Below, piece by piece: positions 1-15,000 of a stretch of DNA of 64,000 nt. The stretch comes from Mesorhabditis belari (lineage: Eukaryota; Nematoda; Chromadorea; Rhabditida; Rhabditidae): assembly GCA_958450365.1 (NCBI GenBank), contig CAUEEP010000743.1, positions 6,857,501 to 6,921,500 of the forward strand, in the 5' to 3' direction. Position 1 is the stretch's first letter; each line of letters starts with the position of its first letter. The notes beneath the pieces are model-generated. The model did not search any database, was not told the DNA's origin, and was given only the letters and a program-made list of their open reading frames with translations. A program made the translations under genes and the position numbers.

Positions 1-32
1 ATCGATCTTTAAATGTTTTATATTAAACAAAC

Positions 33-3000
33 CTTGTTGCAGAGCTTGAATGGTATTCAAAAAGTGAAGATTCACCATATCAGCTAGCTGAAAAGATTTT
101 TGATAAAGATTTTATAAAAAAGATGAGAACGTACGACTTTCGAGTGACTCAATAGTTGCAGAATTGCTGGAGTGACACGCGCCCAGAAATCAAGTAGATG
201 ACTAAAAATGTTTAGTATTTTCTTTTGGAAATCACTTTTGTCAGTATTTCTAAGCTGTAGTTGTGGGAGTGGGACAAATGCGACCTTTTTTTTGCGCACC
301 CGGACATTTGCGCACCTTGCCCATTAGCGCCCCCTTTTTTCGCGTTTTAAAAAAGCTAAAAGCTAATATTAACCAATTTCTATTCCAAATGTTGTTTTTC
401 TAGGTAATTTGAGGGTGTCGAATTCTAATTTTGACATAACAGAGCGTGTGGATTGAAAGACAAAACGGCTAGATCAAATTACAGAAAATTGTCGATTTTT
501 CTCTTTGTATAACTCCGTCCGTTTGTTTCCACAAGCTCTGATATGTCAAAATTTCGATTCTACACCCTAAAATTACCTAGAAAAACAACGCACCTTTCTT
601 TCCGCACCTTGCCCATTAGCGCACCTTTTTTCGCGTTTTAAAAAAGCTCTAAAAAGCTAATATTAACCAATTTCTATTCCAAATGTTTTAAGCTTTAAAG
701 GAACTATAAAGGAGCTTTAAAGGAACTTTAAAGGAGCTTTAAAGGAGCTTTAAAGGAGCATTAAAGGAACTATAAAGGAGCTTTAAAGGAGCTTTAAAGG
801 AGCTTTAAAGGAGCATTAAAGGAACTATAAAGGAGCTTTAAAGGAGCTTTAAAGGAACTAAATAGGAACTATTTTCTTGTTTTTCTAGGTAATTTGAGGG
901 TGTCGAATTCAAATTTTGACATAACAGAGCGTTTGACATAACCAATTTGAAAGACAAAACGGCTAGATCAAATTACAGAAAATTGTCGATTTTTCTCTTT
1001 GTATAACTCCGTCCGTTTGTTTCCACAAGCTCTGATATGTCAAAATTTCGATTCTACGCCCTAAAATTACCTAGAAAAACAACTTTTGGAATCGAAATTG
1101 GTTAATATTAGCTTTTTAGAGCTTTTTTAAACCGCGAAAAAAGGTGCGCTAATGGGCAAGGTGCGGAAAAAAAGGTGCGCAAATGTCCGGGTGCGCAAAA
1201 AAAGGTCGCATTTGTCCCACTCCCGTAGTTGTAACTGAATAGTTATTTTAGCTGATTCATTCAAAAATTTTAGATAAAAAGTCTTCTGGTTATGAGTTTT
1301 ATGGTTTCAAATCAAGGTTTTAAATCCGAAACAGATCAAAATGATAAAAGCAGATTGAGCACTGAAGTTTTCTTTAGATTCTTTAGAAGTTATTGCTAAT
1401 TTTTCTATTAACTTAATAAATTATAGAGTTATTGCTAATTTTTCAAACTTGAAAGCTGTTTGCGATGAATAAGTCGCCGCTTTCTCGCAGTAAACTGTCC
1501 ACAATTGGCACAAGTGAAACGCGTGGAATAAAGCCGACATATGGACCACTGATTGCTGAAATTTGCGTTTTTTTTTTTTGTTTCCTTTTACTACTACATC
1601 AGTCTTTTTACATTATTTAACAAAACTTTTAAGACAAAAAAAAAACTGATGCAGCATTTGAGAAAGCTTTTTAAATACCGGGTTAGAAAAGCTAAGGGTT
1701 TAAATGAGGATCACCATTTTGAATTAGTAAATCTAATCTCGTTTTTACCATAAAACTCCACAGAAATTTGTTAGAAGAGAAAAAAAAAGACTTTAAAGAG
1801 AAAAAAAAAATCAACTATTACCACATTGACAAACAACACAAACAAAACAAGAAAGTTGTTCAGTCGAAGTAATCAGAGGTGAAAAATGAGTAGAGGTGAG
1901 CCCGAGCGTTCTTCGGAGTTCCAAAAAACAAAAATAAAATAATCTTTAGTTGATACTGTATGAAAGAAGCTAGATTAAGGTTTTAATTCTCACTTCACAA
2001 AACACAAGTGCAATTTAAAGTACAATAGGCTCTCTTGTCTCACTACAATATGCCAGGAGAAAAGTGTTCAGCCTAGCTGAATGTCTACTATTACTTTGTT
2101 AGTACTTTTTGTGTACTATTACTTTGTTTTATTACAATCTGGCTTACTGTAATCAGACAGAATATTAGAATTTATAGGAAATTTTCCTTTTTTTAGTGCT
2201 TTTCTATGATTTTCTATGGGTTAGTGGGTTTTAAAAAGCTATTTGTAAAAAAGCTATTTGTTTGGGGGTGACACGAGCTACAGCAATCCCTCTTTTCTTC
2301 ATTTGAGAGATCATCTCCTTACTTGAACTTCAAATATTTGTGTCGATGCACCGGTGAGTGTTGGCAAATGCGATTTCTGCAGAGAGGTTTTCATTTGTTC
2401 GTTTCATTTGTTTTCTATATAAAAAGTCGAAAAAGAGAGAGAGAGAGAGGAGTCTTCGCGGAGTTTTCAAAACTCCTTTTAAGCCCATTCATTCAGCCAC
2501 TAGATTTTTTGAAAAATTGAAAGAAAAATCTCTTCAAAGAGATGCGACAGAGCAAAATCGACATGCAAAATATTTGAAAGAAAGCTATTTTTTTAGTTAA
2601 TTTAAAGGAGAAGCAAGAGAAAAAGTTTAGCGAAGAATTCAAATTAGATCCAGAGAGTTTTTTTTCGTTCTTTTTTCGTTTTTCCATTGAAAAATACCAA
2701 AAATTAGAAAAATTAGGGTATTCAGTCTAGATTAAGTTATTCTGTTAAGATTCGCTGGATTAGATTACCAAAAATTAGAAAACCAAAGCTTCGAATAAGG
2801 TATTCAGTCTACTTTAGCTGGATTACGGTATTCGGTCTAGATTAGGATATTCAGTCTAGATTAGGGTATTCATTCTATTGGGTTGGGGAGAATGAGTCGG
2901 CGCCAAACTTTAAAGGGACTTTTTGCACACATAAAGCCTTCTTTAAACATACGTTTGGTTTCATCAAAAGGATCCACTATTTCTCTACAAAATCACTTTT

Positions 3001-6000
3001 GAGAGATTCCACAAAGCTTTTCTTTCGTGGAGTTTATGAACTTCCAAACGCAGCTGGTTAAAATGGCAAAGAGCCCGACTCATCATTTGAACAGTTTCTT
3101 TCACATAAACCTTCTTTGGTGTTTATATAAAAAAGATAGAGCACATTCAATTACTTAAGTTGCCAAATTTGCAGGAAGATCCCACCAATGGTTTTTTCTA
3201 GATCACAGTTTGTAGTTTTTGTGAAAAAATCGCTTTTTCTTGAGCGGAGGCGCTGTTTGAATTTTCTTTTAAATGTCATTTTGTAGAGAATTAGTTAACC
3301 ATTCTATTGATATCAAACGCATATTATTTGACGAAGTCGAATAGAAGTTTTAGACATTTTTTGATTTTCGGCGCCGACTCATTCTCCCCAACCCAATAGA
3401 TTGTTATTGTTATCTAAAAGATGTACTTGTAAAAGTATCGTAATCTGTAAGCTATCGTAAATTTATCAATTCATTTATCGTTTTCTTTAAATAAAAATGT
3501 TTTTTGTTCAATTTCCGATCTTTTTAAGTCAATTTTGGTTTATTTAAAAGCAAATTTGAGAGTGACAAATGTGTTTTTTGAAAAAAATCTATAAAAATCT
3601 CTTAGCTGTTTAAATTTTTAATGTTTAAAGCCATTTAAATCCGTTTTAATACTATTTTGTAGAAAAATAATTCTATTGGGTTGATGCATAATTATCCGGA
3701 CTTCTTTTTGCGTGCTTGTATCTTTTTTGTTTTGAAAGCTTTTTGTCTATTTCTTTTTTTTAAATATTCGTTATTCTTTAGTGAACAAAATGCGTGTCGA
3801 CAATCATATCCATCTTCGCCATATCATGCTCTACCACTTCGAAAAGGGATGGTCTGCCGCAGAGTCGTTTCGCGATCTCAAAGAACTGGAGAAGCCCCAA
3901 CGGACTACCACGTCAATCGATCGCTCAAAAATTGGCAAACAAATAAGATCTACAACGATTTGGATGACTTGATAGACGATGTTAAAGCGTGGATTGCCTC
4001 CAAAGATCGTTTATTCTTCGCTCGTGGAATCGATCGTCTTCCAAGCAAATGGCAATCAGTTATTGATGTAGGCGGTGAATATGCTCCAGAATAATCAATT
4101 AAACATATTTTTCTAACTATTTATGTTATTTTTTGTTAAATAAAATCATTTATAAAAGAAGTCCGGATAATTATGCATCAACCCAATATTTAGACAGAGC
4201 TAATTTATTTATTTTAATTATTTCATTTCATCATTTATTTTAATGGCTTTTCCAATGAAATAAACCGTCATTCATTTGGTGAATTTGTTTGTTTTAAATA
4301 GAAGTACGAAAAGAAACAAAAACAAAAACTATCTGAACAGCTTAATCGCTTGATAATTGAACAAATTATAAGATTGAATTTTGAAAGAAGACATACCTTT
4401 GACTGATCAGCAAAACCAGCTAGAACAAAATGAATATAATCAGCCATATGTTGAGAGCATTCGATTGGAACAGGTAGACAATGCTGGCCAGCATGAAGTG
4501 CACCCAACAGAAGCCACGAAAGAACGCGAACGTTTGAGACTGAGTCGGCGAAAGCACCTGGTGCCGCTAAAGTTAATTTTTTGTTATCTAAAGGTGTTGT
4601 TATCCAAAAAATGTTGTTATTGTTAGTGTTATTGTTAGTGTTATCTTGTTCTTAATGTTATCTAAAAGATCTACTTGTAAAAGTATCGTGATCTGTAAAT
4701 TATCGTAACCTGTAAGCTATCGTAATCTGTAAGCTATCGTAGCCTATCGTAATCTGTAAGCTATCGTAACCTGTAAGCTATCGTAATCTGTAAGCTATCG
4801 TAATCTGTAAGCTATCGTAACCTATCGTAATCTGTAAGCTATCGTAGCCTATCGTAACCTGTAAGCTATCGTAATCTGTAAGCTATCGTAACCTATCGTA
4901 ATCTGTAACCTATTGTAATCTGTAATCTATCGTAATCTGTAAGCTATCGTAACCTTGATGTCTTTGAGATATTAACCGAAATTTAAGCAAAACTATGCGA
5001 GAATTTGAAGAGGGTTTGGCTTAGTGCTTTGTTGCTTTGTACTCCAAATGCTTTGTTTTAAAAAGTTAACCGCTTCGGTTTAATTACCCAAGTTTGAGGG
5101 TAGCATTAATCACTATAGATCACTCTGTCGTTTATCAAATTTAAATGCACTAAACCACCTCTTTCAAATTTTAAACAGCTTTTACATGAAAAATATTTGA
5201 ACCTTGAGTAACCGATGGAGGACTCATCAACCATGGAATGAAACGAATCACCGTTCGACAATCACGACTATTTGAGCTGAAAATTTTTTTGTCAAAGCTT
5301 TCTGGCCTCAAACACACCGACTCATCTCCACAGCGATCACCTCAGCCAATGCCACTTTTAAGTCACCACCAACGCTGTCAGATTGGATTTCTTTCTAAAT
5401 TTTTGATTTAATGCTAACTAACTCAAATATCAATAGAAAAACTGACTTTGATTTTTGCAAGAACATGCAAATCAGAAATGAAATCAATGATTTCAAAGAG
5501 GAATGGTCGAACGGCTTCTGCAGCTGCTGTATTGAATTGATCATCGTTTAGTGGTACTGGGATTGATTCTCCAGCATCCTAAAACAAAAATCAAATAGCA
5601 TTCGAATAGAGAATCATTCGAGTGTTTTACCTGCAAGATCATATTAGCAATCGTCATATAGTTTGCTTCGTTCATCGGGCATTTGAACTTGATCGCATGG
5701 ATGAGTTCGGAAACAACCGCTCGTGTAATACACTGCTTGTCGCGTTCCTGAATTTTCGAACTTCAAAGTTCAAAGTTCAAAGTTCAAAGTTTAAAGTTTA
5801 AAGTTCAAAGTAGAGTTCGGCAAACAAAACCAAAACCAAAACAGACCAAAACCAAAACCAAAACCAAAACACCAAAACAAACCAAAGCTCAATAAATTAA
5901 CATGTAAATTTAAAATTGTAAAATGCAAATTTGCCTTTCACTTTTTCTCACTCCCCAAAATCTCGCGGCCGAAAAAAGGACCAAAACACGACCTCGAAAT

Positions 6001-9000
6001 TTCGAAACAAAAAATAACCCATAGGCTATTTATAGATTTTTGGACGCTGATTTCAAATCTGCAAACAGATTTTCGCTAGCTTCTCCCAATCACGAGATAT
6101 TGGCGAGTTTTGGTTAGTTTTGGTTTTGGTTTTGGTCTGTTTTGGTTTTGGTGGTTTTGGTTTTGGTTAAGTTTTGTTTTCCGAAGTCTAGTTCAAAGCT
6201 CAAAGCTCAAAGCTCAAATTTCAAAGCTCAAAGTTCAAAGTTTCAATATTTAGAAGAACTAGTAGATTGCTAGATTTAGAGCTCTTGTAAAAGTCTAATG
6301 CTAAAAATGATATCCACTTATTAATACGCCAAATGTTAACAACTTTTGATTACTTTTATTCAAAAAAATTATTGTCTTTTGAGCTCAAAAATCTCTATAA
6401 ATTTTCAAAAATTCTGTAATTTTCTAACCCTAATCAAAGCTCGATTGCAAGCCGTGCAAACGGTGAGTAGTGATGGTAGTGAAAGTGGAGTCGAGTGCAT
6501 ACTCTCAGACAACCATTTCGCGAAACCATCCACAAGCGATACCGCACTCTAAATCTTTGCTTACATCAACTCCTTTCATCGATTCCCTTCATCAACTCCT
6601 TTCATCAATTCCTTTCATCAATTCCTTTCATCAATTCCTTTCATCAATTCCCTTCATCAATTCCCTTCATCAACTCCTTTCATCAATTCCTTCCATCAAT
6701 TCCCTTCATCAATTCCTTTCATCAATTCCTTCCATTCCCACCTTGAACGAAGAGAAATTTTGCACTTTCATTACGTGAGTGATCACAACAATTGCACTCT
6801 CAAGCTCATTCTTCTGTGGCTTTTTAGACCCTTCCGCGGAAATCTATATGCTTTATCTTTAATCTTTTCATTTATTCATTTCCAAACCACTGTATGATAT
6901 TTCCGAAAAAAGTTGTCCAAGTGAGTAGCCAAAGTGCTCCATTGAACAATGTAGGAGTCGGTGGGAATCTGAGCTTTTATTCGAATGTTTTCAAGAGTTT
7001 AATACCTCCACAATGTAGTTAGCTAGATTTCGAATGACAGCTGACAAACGAGTAGGCCAGCTTTCTTGGATGTCCTAAAATTAAGTTCGTTTGAAGAGAG
7101 AATTATAAAGTTGTACCTCAAGTAAGAGTTGGATAAAATAGACAGGGCTGAGCTCAGTGAAATCAGCAAGTGAAAGAGCGATTGTAGACCAAAAAGAGTC
7201 ATCTTTTGATAGAGGAGAGTCGAAGAGTTGAAAAGCGATTCCAGAAGATGAGAGCTGAAAGTTTTGTTGACAATTCTCTGACTATCAGTGTATTGATTCG
7301 ATAGATTTCAAAATTCAAAATGTCAGCATTCGTCAACTATTCTTAACAAGGACGAAAATGAACAAAAAGACTGAAATCTATCGAATCAATCAATCAATCG
7401 AATCAATTCATTAGTCTAATATAATATTATTGTGTCCAAAAGAACTACGGTAGCTACCGTAGCTCTTTTGGAGCTACTGTAATCAAATGTAACCTATACT
7501 TTAATCAATCTCTTATCACCTACTTGATGTACAACCACTCGAATCATTTGTTTGGCTACAGATCGACAATTTCCTGGTACAAAGACATCAGTCGAATGCC
7601 AAGGATAGAGTGGTTTATCGATTAATCTAAAGATAAAATATAATAGAACAATAGAACAAAACTAGAAGCTTATTTGATTACCTTGTAACTGTGTGAAGAA
7701 CTCGAAAGAGAATCGGAGCCGCCATTGCAGGTTCTCGATGAAGGAAAGCTGATAGTGAGACAAGTGACAATGAGAGTGTCTCCTCGTCAAAACTTTCAGC
7801 TACCGAATTGCAGAAACCGCATCGCATTTCAACGCTTTGTTGCATCTTCTTTTGCTTCTCGTTTGCTTGTTCTTTCTTCAATTGCTTCTAAAAATTCTTT
7901 TCTATGAAGTTGACGAGTTTTCTTCTTCTCTCCATGCCATTCAAAGAATCAATCTATTAATTCAAAGAATCAATCTGTTATCAATCAATCTATTAATCTA
8001 TTAATCTATGTGAATCATTGATAAAGATTAGTTTTTGCTCTTTTGCTTTTGCTCTAAAAGCGAGGAAAACCAAGGATGAGTTCAGCCATTCAGCAAATAA
8101 TCATTTTTCCTCGCATCATCGGTGACGAAAAAGTGTGGTTAACATTTTTAACATTGGGGGTTGCAGAAATCAAAAAAGAAATGAATTCTTGAATCACTCT
8201 TCGACTCACGAAAGTCGGGACTCGAAGGAGTTCCACTCGAAACGAGGCGCTCTTCAGTTTTGAATTCGCCAAATGTAAAGGCGAACTTGCGAGTGCGGCT
8301 ACCTTTTTTCGGCGCTCGACGGACGATCGATTGAACGATGATGTTGGTTCGACAATTGTTGGCTGTATGGCCCACGATTGCACAAGCGATGCCTGTAATG
8401 ACATGCATTTATATATCGAAAGCTTTATGTTGTTCAGCCTTTTTTAAATTAAAAATATATCAATTTAGCAAATGGTGAACGTGTTGGACAATTAAACGCT
8501 TGTTGGACAATTAAATGGTTGCTGGACAATTAAATATCAATATTAAATAGCAATGAAATAAAGTGCGTCTCATATTTCGAGACACTCCCTCCAAATTTTC
8601 TCTATTTAAAGCGTTTTCACAGTTTTTTTCGCAATTGAAATGTTGTTTTTTGAGTTCAGCGTATTCGAAAATCTAAATTGATATTGTTTATTTGAAAAAA
8701 ATCACAGAAATAGCTTTTTAAAGTAACGAATTAAGAAATTTAGATGTTCCAAATTTCGAGACACTTTCGATAGTTTTTTTCGATTTTCTCGTTTTATGTT
8801 TTTTTTTTAGTTTACTTTGTATTTTGTATGTATATTTACTGTTCTCTTTTTAATCTCTATTTAATCTCTACTTAATCTCTATTTAATCTCTACTTAATCT
8901 CTATTTAATCTCTATTTAATCTCTATTTAATCTCTACTTAATCTCTATTTAATCTCTACTTAATCTCTATTTAATCTCTATTTAATCTCTATTTAATCTC

Positions 9001-12000
9001 TACTTAATCTCTATTTAATCTCTACTTAATCTCTATTTAATCTCTATTTAATCTCTATTTAATCTCTACTTAATCTCTATTTAATCTCTACTTAATCTCT
9101 ATTTAATCTCTACTTAATCTCTATTTAATCTCTACTTAATCTCTATTTAATCTCTACTTAATCTCTTTTTAATCTCTACTTAATCTCTATTTAATCTCTA
9201 TTTAATCTCTACTTAATCTCTATTTAATCTCTACTTAATCTCTATTTAATCTCTACTTAATCTCTATTTAATCTCTACTTAATCTCTATTTAATCTCTAC
9301 TTAATCTCTTTTTAATCTCTTTTTAATCGCTTTTTAATCTCTTTTTAATCTCTTTTTAATCTCTATTTCTGTGATTTAGAATAAACAATATAAATTTAGA
9401 TTTTCGAATACGCTGATCTCGAAAAACAACATTTCAATTGCCAACAAACTGTGAAAACGCTTCAAACAGAGAAAATTTGGGGGGTGTCTCGAAATATGAG
9501 ACGCATTGTAGGAAAAGAATTTTTCAGTTGCGCACCTGAGCGGCTCCTCCTGGCTCCATAACGACAACAGTCGGCTCAACAACAGTAGCCGTTTCCATTT
9601 CCATGATCGGTTCCACTTGTTCCTAGAAATATTCTCCTTTAGTTTATACAAGTAGTTTTTTTTTCTTGTTTAGAAGTTTGAAGCGGTCAGTATCATCAAG
9701 TTTCGAGGAGACATATCAGTTGAATAAGGAAAGAAGAACCAATAGCGAGAGAAGATCATTCATTTATTGAGAAAGGTAACAGGTCATCTTACCAAATCTC
9801 TACAGAAATTTGTTTTAAACATCTCGCAATCCAAACCGAACTAAGAATCCCAAGCGAAACTTGGCCTGATACCTTTCCCTACCGTAAATACTGTAATAGT
9901 ACCCCACTCCCCACGTACAGTCGCGTAGCCGCAAAAGTTTTTTAGTATTTCATTTTTTTCAAAGCGCCCGTACTTTCAAAAAATGCGTCTTTGGTATCAA
10001 AAATTAGCCCTGAATTTCAGCTATTTTTTGATACCTAAACGAGGATTGTAGCATAAACCAGTGTCGAGAAAAACTCGTTCAAAGCTAGACTACGCAATGC
10101 TCCGCACCGTCATTATCTTTGGCATCAAAAAAACGTCTTTGGTATCAAAAAATAGCCCTGAATTTCAGCTATTTTTTGATACCTAAACGAGGATTGTAGC
10201 ATAAACCAGTGTCGAGAAAAACTCGTTCAAAGCTAGAGCTACGCAACACTCCGCACCGTCATTATGGGGGTGGGGTACTATTACAGTATTTACGGTAGGT
10301 TGACAAAAGAAATGAAGTGATTACCTTAGAAGCGCATTGCAATAGGTGAAAGCTCTTTTCATAAGTGAATGCTTTTTTTGAAATGATAGTTGAGAGTAGA
10401 GTGCGTTCCTCATGATTAAATAATAATAAATTTGCATAAAGATTTTTTTCTTTTCTTTAATCAATCAAGATTTGTCTCAATTAATGCGTCAATTAAAAAG
10501 TTGCATATGCAAATTGATGTCTTTTCATAGCTTTTATCCTTTAAAGAATATCTTTCTGGACATCTTGAATACCTTTTATCTTGAATATCTTTTAATCGAG
10601 CTGAATATCTTTTAACACTGAATATCTGAATATCACTATAAAAGGGGGACTATATAATGCGAATCGCACTATATAAAGAGAGTTAACGTTTTTTCACTGG
10701 TTTTTCTCAACGCTTCTTACTACCGTAAATACCCTAATCAAACGCCACCTCCTCAGTCGTGTAGTCCAACTTCTTTTTAGAAAATCACTTTTTCTCAGCC
10801 CCTAGTTTTTTCCTAACTACACTTTTGGTACCTAAAAAATACTAGATTTCAAGGGCTATCATTTGACACCTAAGCGCACAATGTAACTTAAAGCAGCGCG
10901 GAGAACGGGACGTTCAAAGTTAGACTAGCAAGCGGAGAACGGGATGTTCAAAGTTAGACTAGCAAGCGGAGAACGGGACGTTCAAGGTTAGACTACGCGA
11001 CTGTACGCCCGTCATTATGGCGGCGGTTTTCTATTAGAGGATTTACGGTATTAGTTCGTTTCCTCTATGCTTCTTTCTTTTACTCTTGTAGCTCTGTCAA
11101 TTTTAAATTAGTTTTTAATGTCATATATACACGTGTCTAATTGTAGTTGTGTTTGTATATCAATTATCTTTCTTCGTCTACGCTGTTCAATCTGTTTGCA
11201 TTGTCACTTTTCCTTGTCGGATAAAGTATATTATATATATTACTTTTTCTTTTCAATTGAATAACTTTCATTTTCGATTAACTTTTGGTCTAAAAAAAAG
11301 CTGCGATTTAAACTACGATTATTTTATTATAAATAAGATTTATCTACCGTAAATACTGTAATAGTACCCCAGCGCCCATAATAATGGCGCGGAGTGTTGT
11401 GTAGCTTTAGCTTTGAACGAGTTTATCTCGACACTGGTTTATGCTACAATGCGCGCTTAGGTATCAAAAAAATAGCTGAAATTCAGGGCTATTTTTTGAT
11501 ACCTTTTTCAAACATTAGTTTCTCGACATTGCTTTATGCTACAATGTGCGCTTTGGTATCAAAAAATAGCCCTGAATTTCAGGCTATTTTTTTGATACCT
11601 AAGCGCGCATTGTAGCACAAACCAGTGTCGAGATAAACTCGTTCAAACCTAAAGCTACACAACACTCCGCGCCATTATTATGGGCGGTGGGGTACTATTA
11701 CAGTATTTACGGTAAGTCATTTTATTAAACAGTTTATCCCGAGGATTTACTTGAATTTAAATCTAAATCCAAAAAAAAATATTTAGCAAGAATGTCAGAA
11801 AAGATGCGGATCCCTTCGCGCTACTGAGAAAAACACCTGCAAATGATGAAAAGTTGAAATTTGTTTTTGAAAATTTACATAACTACCGTAAAGAAGCGCA
11901 TTAATCACGAGGAAAAAACTCGAGTTGAGAAGGGGGCATGCATACCGCGATTCGTGCAACGCGGAGTGTCTCAGGCCTGCGTGCCTGTAGAACGATTGAT

Positions 12001-15000
12001 GGCCGAGACGGGCCTGTACCCATCCCTTCTTCATCTCGTACTCCTCCGTCGTCATCATCCGTCGACACATCGCCCCAACCCGCGCACGAATCCGCCTCCA
12101 AACACTGCTCCTCTGGGCACACGTGAGCCTATAAAGGTTCTACAAATTTTTTCAGTAGAATTTCACACTTGTCCTTCCAACGTTTTCAGCACGATGTTGA
12201 TTAATTTGAGTACTCCATCGCTGACCGGAACGGTGTCAAAACGATACTTGTAAAGGATCAAGATCAACGAGTTTAACCATAAATGTCTAGAAATTTTTTT
12301 ATATTTAAAATATGATTTTTAAAGTCACCTAGCATGTTGGGTAAGCAATTTCAGCGAATAGTTGCAATTGTGACGATCACTGGCTAATTTTTGGGGAGAT
12401 GGGAGATGGATGAGGAGTTGGACAACAGTTGGAAGGAGCTGAAGTTTAATAGATAATTGTAAATAGATAAATAAAAGTTTATACTTGATTTCCAATGATT
12501 AGATTCGAGTCGAGAATCTCCGGGAGACCGCTCAAGAAAGCATTGCAAACAGCTGATCGACTGAAAGCTTTTTCATTCAAATATTATTGGATTGGTGAAT
12601 TGAAAACTGCGGGCTATTGTCATATGTGACAGTTTGAGCACTTTCTTCAAAAGAAACCCATTTTGGTGTCAATGGAAAAGTTGTAGAGAATCAAAAATCA
12701 AGCTTATATCCAAATTTTCAGAACGATTCAAAAACTGGTTTTCAAGAAATGCCAAATTTACGAATTTTCACAAAACTTGCATTTTAAGCGAAACTACTAA
12801 GTGTATCTTTTTGAAAATTTGGCTATAAGCTTAATTTTTGATTCTCTGCAACTTTCCTATTGACACCAAAATGGGTTTCCTTTGAAGAAAGTGCTCAAAC
12901 TGGGACATCTGCAGTCCTCCATTTTTGAGTCTCACACGTGTCTCACACACAAACCAAAATCCTACTACGAAAGAGGAATGTTGCACGCGCGCCCTCATGT
13001 TGCAAAACTGACTCGCTCTATAAATAAATAACCTTGTTTGGGAACTTTTAGCGCATTCCCCATACAGTCCGGACCTCGCCCCTTTTGATTACTATTTATT
13101 CCGGGTCATGAGTAATGAGCTTGCGGGAGAACACTTCGATTCGGAAGAAGCAGTCAAAAATTGGCTTTGAAAGCTTTTTGATTCAAAACCAAAATCCTAC
13201 TACGAAAGAGGAATCCACAAATCGCCTTTAAAATGGGCAGAAGTCGTCAATAATAATGGAAATTATTTCGAATGAATTCATGGTTTTATGTTGAATCAAT
13301 TCTAGTTCAAAGTCCGGCAGTTTTCAATTCACCAACCCAATAATATATTTTTTAAAAATACCGTATTCTCGCTGGTGGAATCGTGAAGCATTTTTCCGTA
13401 TTTGAATAGCCAAGTAAAGCGTTGAAATGTCGAAAGAGTAACGATTGTTTTTTTGCGTTTTGCTTCTCATCTGTTGGTGAGGCCTAAATTCAAATTTTAA
13501 AAAAGATTTCATCAAATTTTTTGATGTCAAAATGACACTTGTTAACTTGTTATGAAACAAAAAAAATGATATCGATTTCACACTTTTTGAGGAGTAAAAC
13601 CATTTGAAGGTTAGGTTTTTTTTGACTCAAAAAGTGTACAAGCAGAACGACGAAGAGGCACTCATTGCCGGATCTCTCATTCAATTTATTGTCAGAGTAC
13701 GGGAACAATTCGATCAACGATCAACGATTCAGATGATTCAAATCATTCATCATTTTCTTTTTCTTTCTTACAATTTTCATCAACTCCATGCTTTCTAGAG
13801 AAACGTAAAAAAAAACAAAAATAAAAATGAGTTACGATGAAAAATGATCAAAAAAAGTGCATTGATCATCTCGCGTTTCGTTCGGCTGCTTCTCATTCCA
13901 TTTCATTTGTTTGATCAGGGTGCGATAATCAATTCTCTTTCATTTTTCTCTTTTAACCCACCTCTTCATCAGCTTCGTCGGTTAACTTTAGAATTTTCTA
14001 TAGAGAATCTGATTTGTCATTTAGTTGAAAGATTAAAAAAAAGGCTATAGTTCTTGTGAAAGTTGTGAAGGAAAAGATATGTGCTGAGAAGATTTAAAGC
14101 CAAGCAATGAACATTTTAAAATAACTGTAAAGTCTTTGTTTCTTGTTTATTAGAAAGGTAAGCTCTTGTAGCGGGTTTTAACTTTAGAGTAAGGTCTTGT
14201 AGCGGGTTTTAACTTTAGAATAAGCTCTTGTAGCCGCTTTCACTTTAGAGTAAGTCCTTGTAGTGGGTTTTAACTTTAAAATAAGCTCTTGTAGCCGCTT
14301 TCACTTTAGAATAAGCTCTTGTAGCCGCTTTCACTTTAGAGTAAGCTCTTGTAGCCGCTTTCACTTTAGAGTAAGCTCTTGTAGCGGGCTTTTAACTTTA
14401 GAGTAAGCTCTTGTAGCGACTGTAAGCGACTTTTCAATGACTAGTCAACTTTGAAGATCTATAAATTTGTTTAGAAATGATTTTCTTGTTAACTTTTGAT
14501 ATGGTTTAAAGAAAATATGCCAAAGTTTAGAATAATATCAAATAGAATTTGATTGGATTATTTAATCTTGTGAAAATAAATCAGCAGAGAGAATGGTGGG
14601 ATCAGATTTGAGAGTTGTCAGTATTGTTTTTCTTTTTGATTTTCTTAGTATTGATTAATCCAATCATTTATTTTATATCATTTCGAAAGCTGAAGTGTTT
14701 TTTTTAAATAATAGTTTGAGTTTGAAAGATGTTCAGTTCATTTTTCAGCAATACTCGGATTTACAACTCGGATTTACAGCTCAGCTTACAGCTTTCAAAA
14801 GTCTACCTTCTTGTTGCAGAGGAAAGCGACAAAGAGTGAAATGATGAGGTAAACAGTGTGCCTTTCCGGGTTTTCCATATCAACGACTCGATTCAACAAC
14901 AAGCACATATTCGACTCTTCGTCAGTAAACTCTCGTAAACGTCCAAATCCACCTGTAAAGCTTTTTAATAGTTTCAAATTTGAAATCCCTTACAACTTAA

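Larger units (their letters stand above)
33..5747 (-). other. unc-79: unc-79 exons 47-54 (coordinate table)
   Basis: Coding segments: 5631-5747, 5447-5578, 5318-5394, 5203-5276, 4397-4566, 1449-1555, 138-201, 33-87. These encode the conserved C-terminal helical part, including VRVLSWLLLGAL, ALFHAFHLCQLWTVYCE and DFWARVTPAILQLL. Exon 54 ends in phase 1 at a GT donor, so at least one more exon lies left of position 1. The 2.8 kb intron 1556-4396 and the 1.2 kb intron 202-1448 are almost wholly made of foldback elements. Confidence 0.9.
6429..14952 (-). other. unc-79: unc-79 exons 31-46 (coordinate table)
   Basis: Coding segments: 14807-14952, 13962-13997, 13362-13483, 12485-12560, 12329-12438, 12169-12286, 11946-12128, 9536-9622, 8210-8392, 7682-7887, 7524-7626, 7117-7254, 7006-7074, 6891-6968, 6742-6843, 6429-6548. 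Exons 33-36 carry the conserved stretches FNALLGYS, CNAFLSGLPEIL and LILILYKY. Exons 37 and 38 encode acidic, Pro/Thr-rich linker that is weakly conserved in the family, and a further small exon between 11946 and 9622 cannot be excluded. The intron between exons 33 and 34 holds a mariner copy; the intron between exons 38 and 39 holds a foldback with a long satellite core. Confidence 0.85.

Noticed and set aside
11861..12253. A 130-codon plus-strand frame with a GC-rich stretch
   Set aside because: It is antisense to unc-79 exons 36-37, which match the family in sequence and phase.
13604..14050. Plus-strand readings such as NDEEALIAGSLIQFIVRV
   Set aside because: The stretch is open on plus but lies mostly in an unc-79 intron, has no start, acceptor or donor that makes a gene, and part of it is antisense to exon 32.
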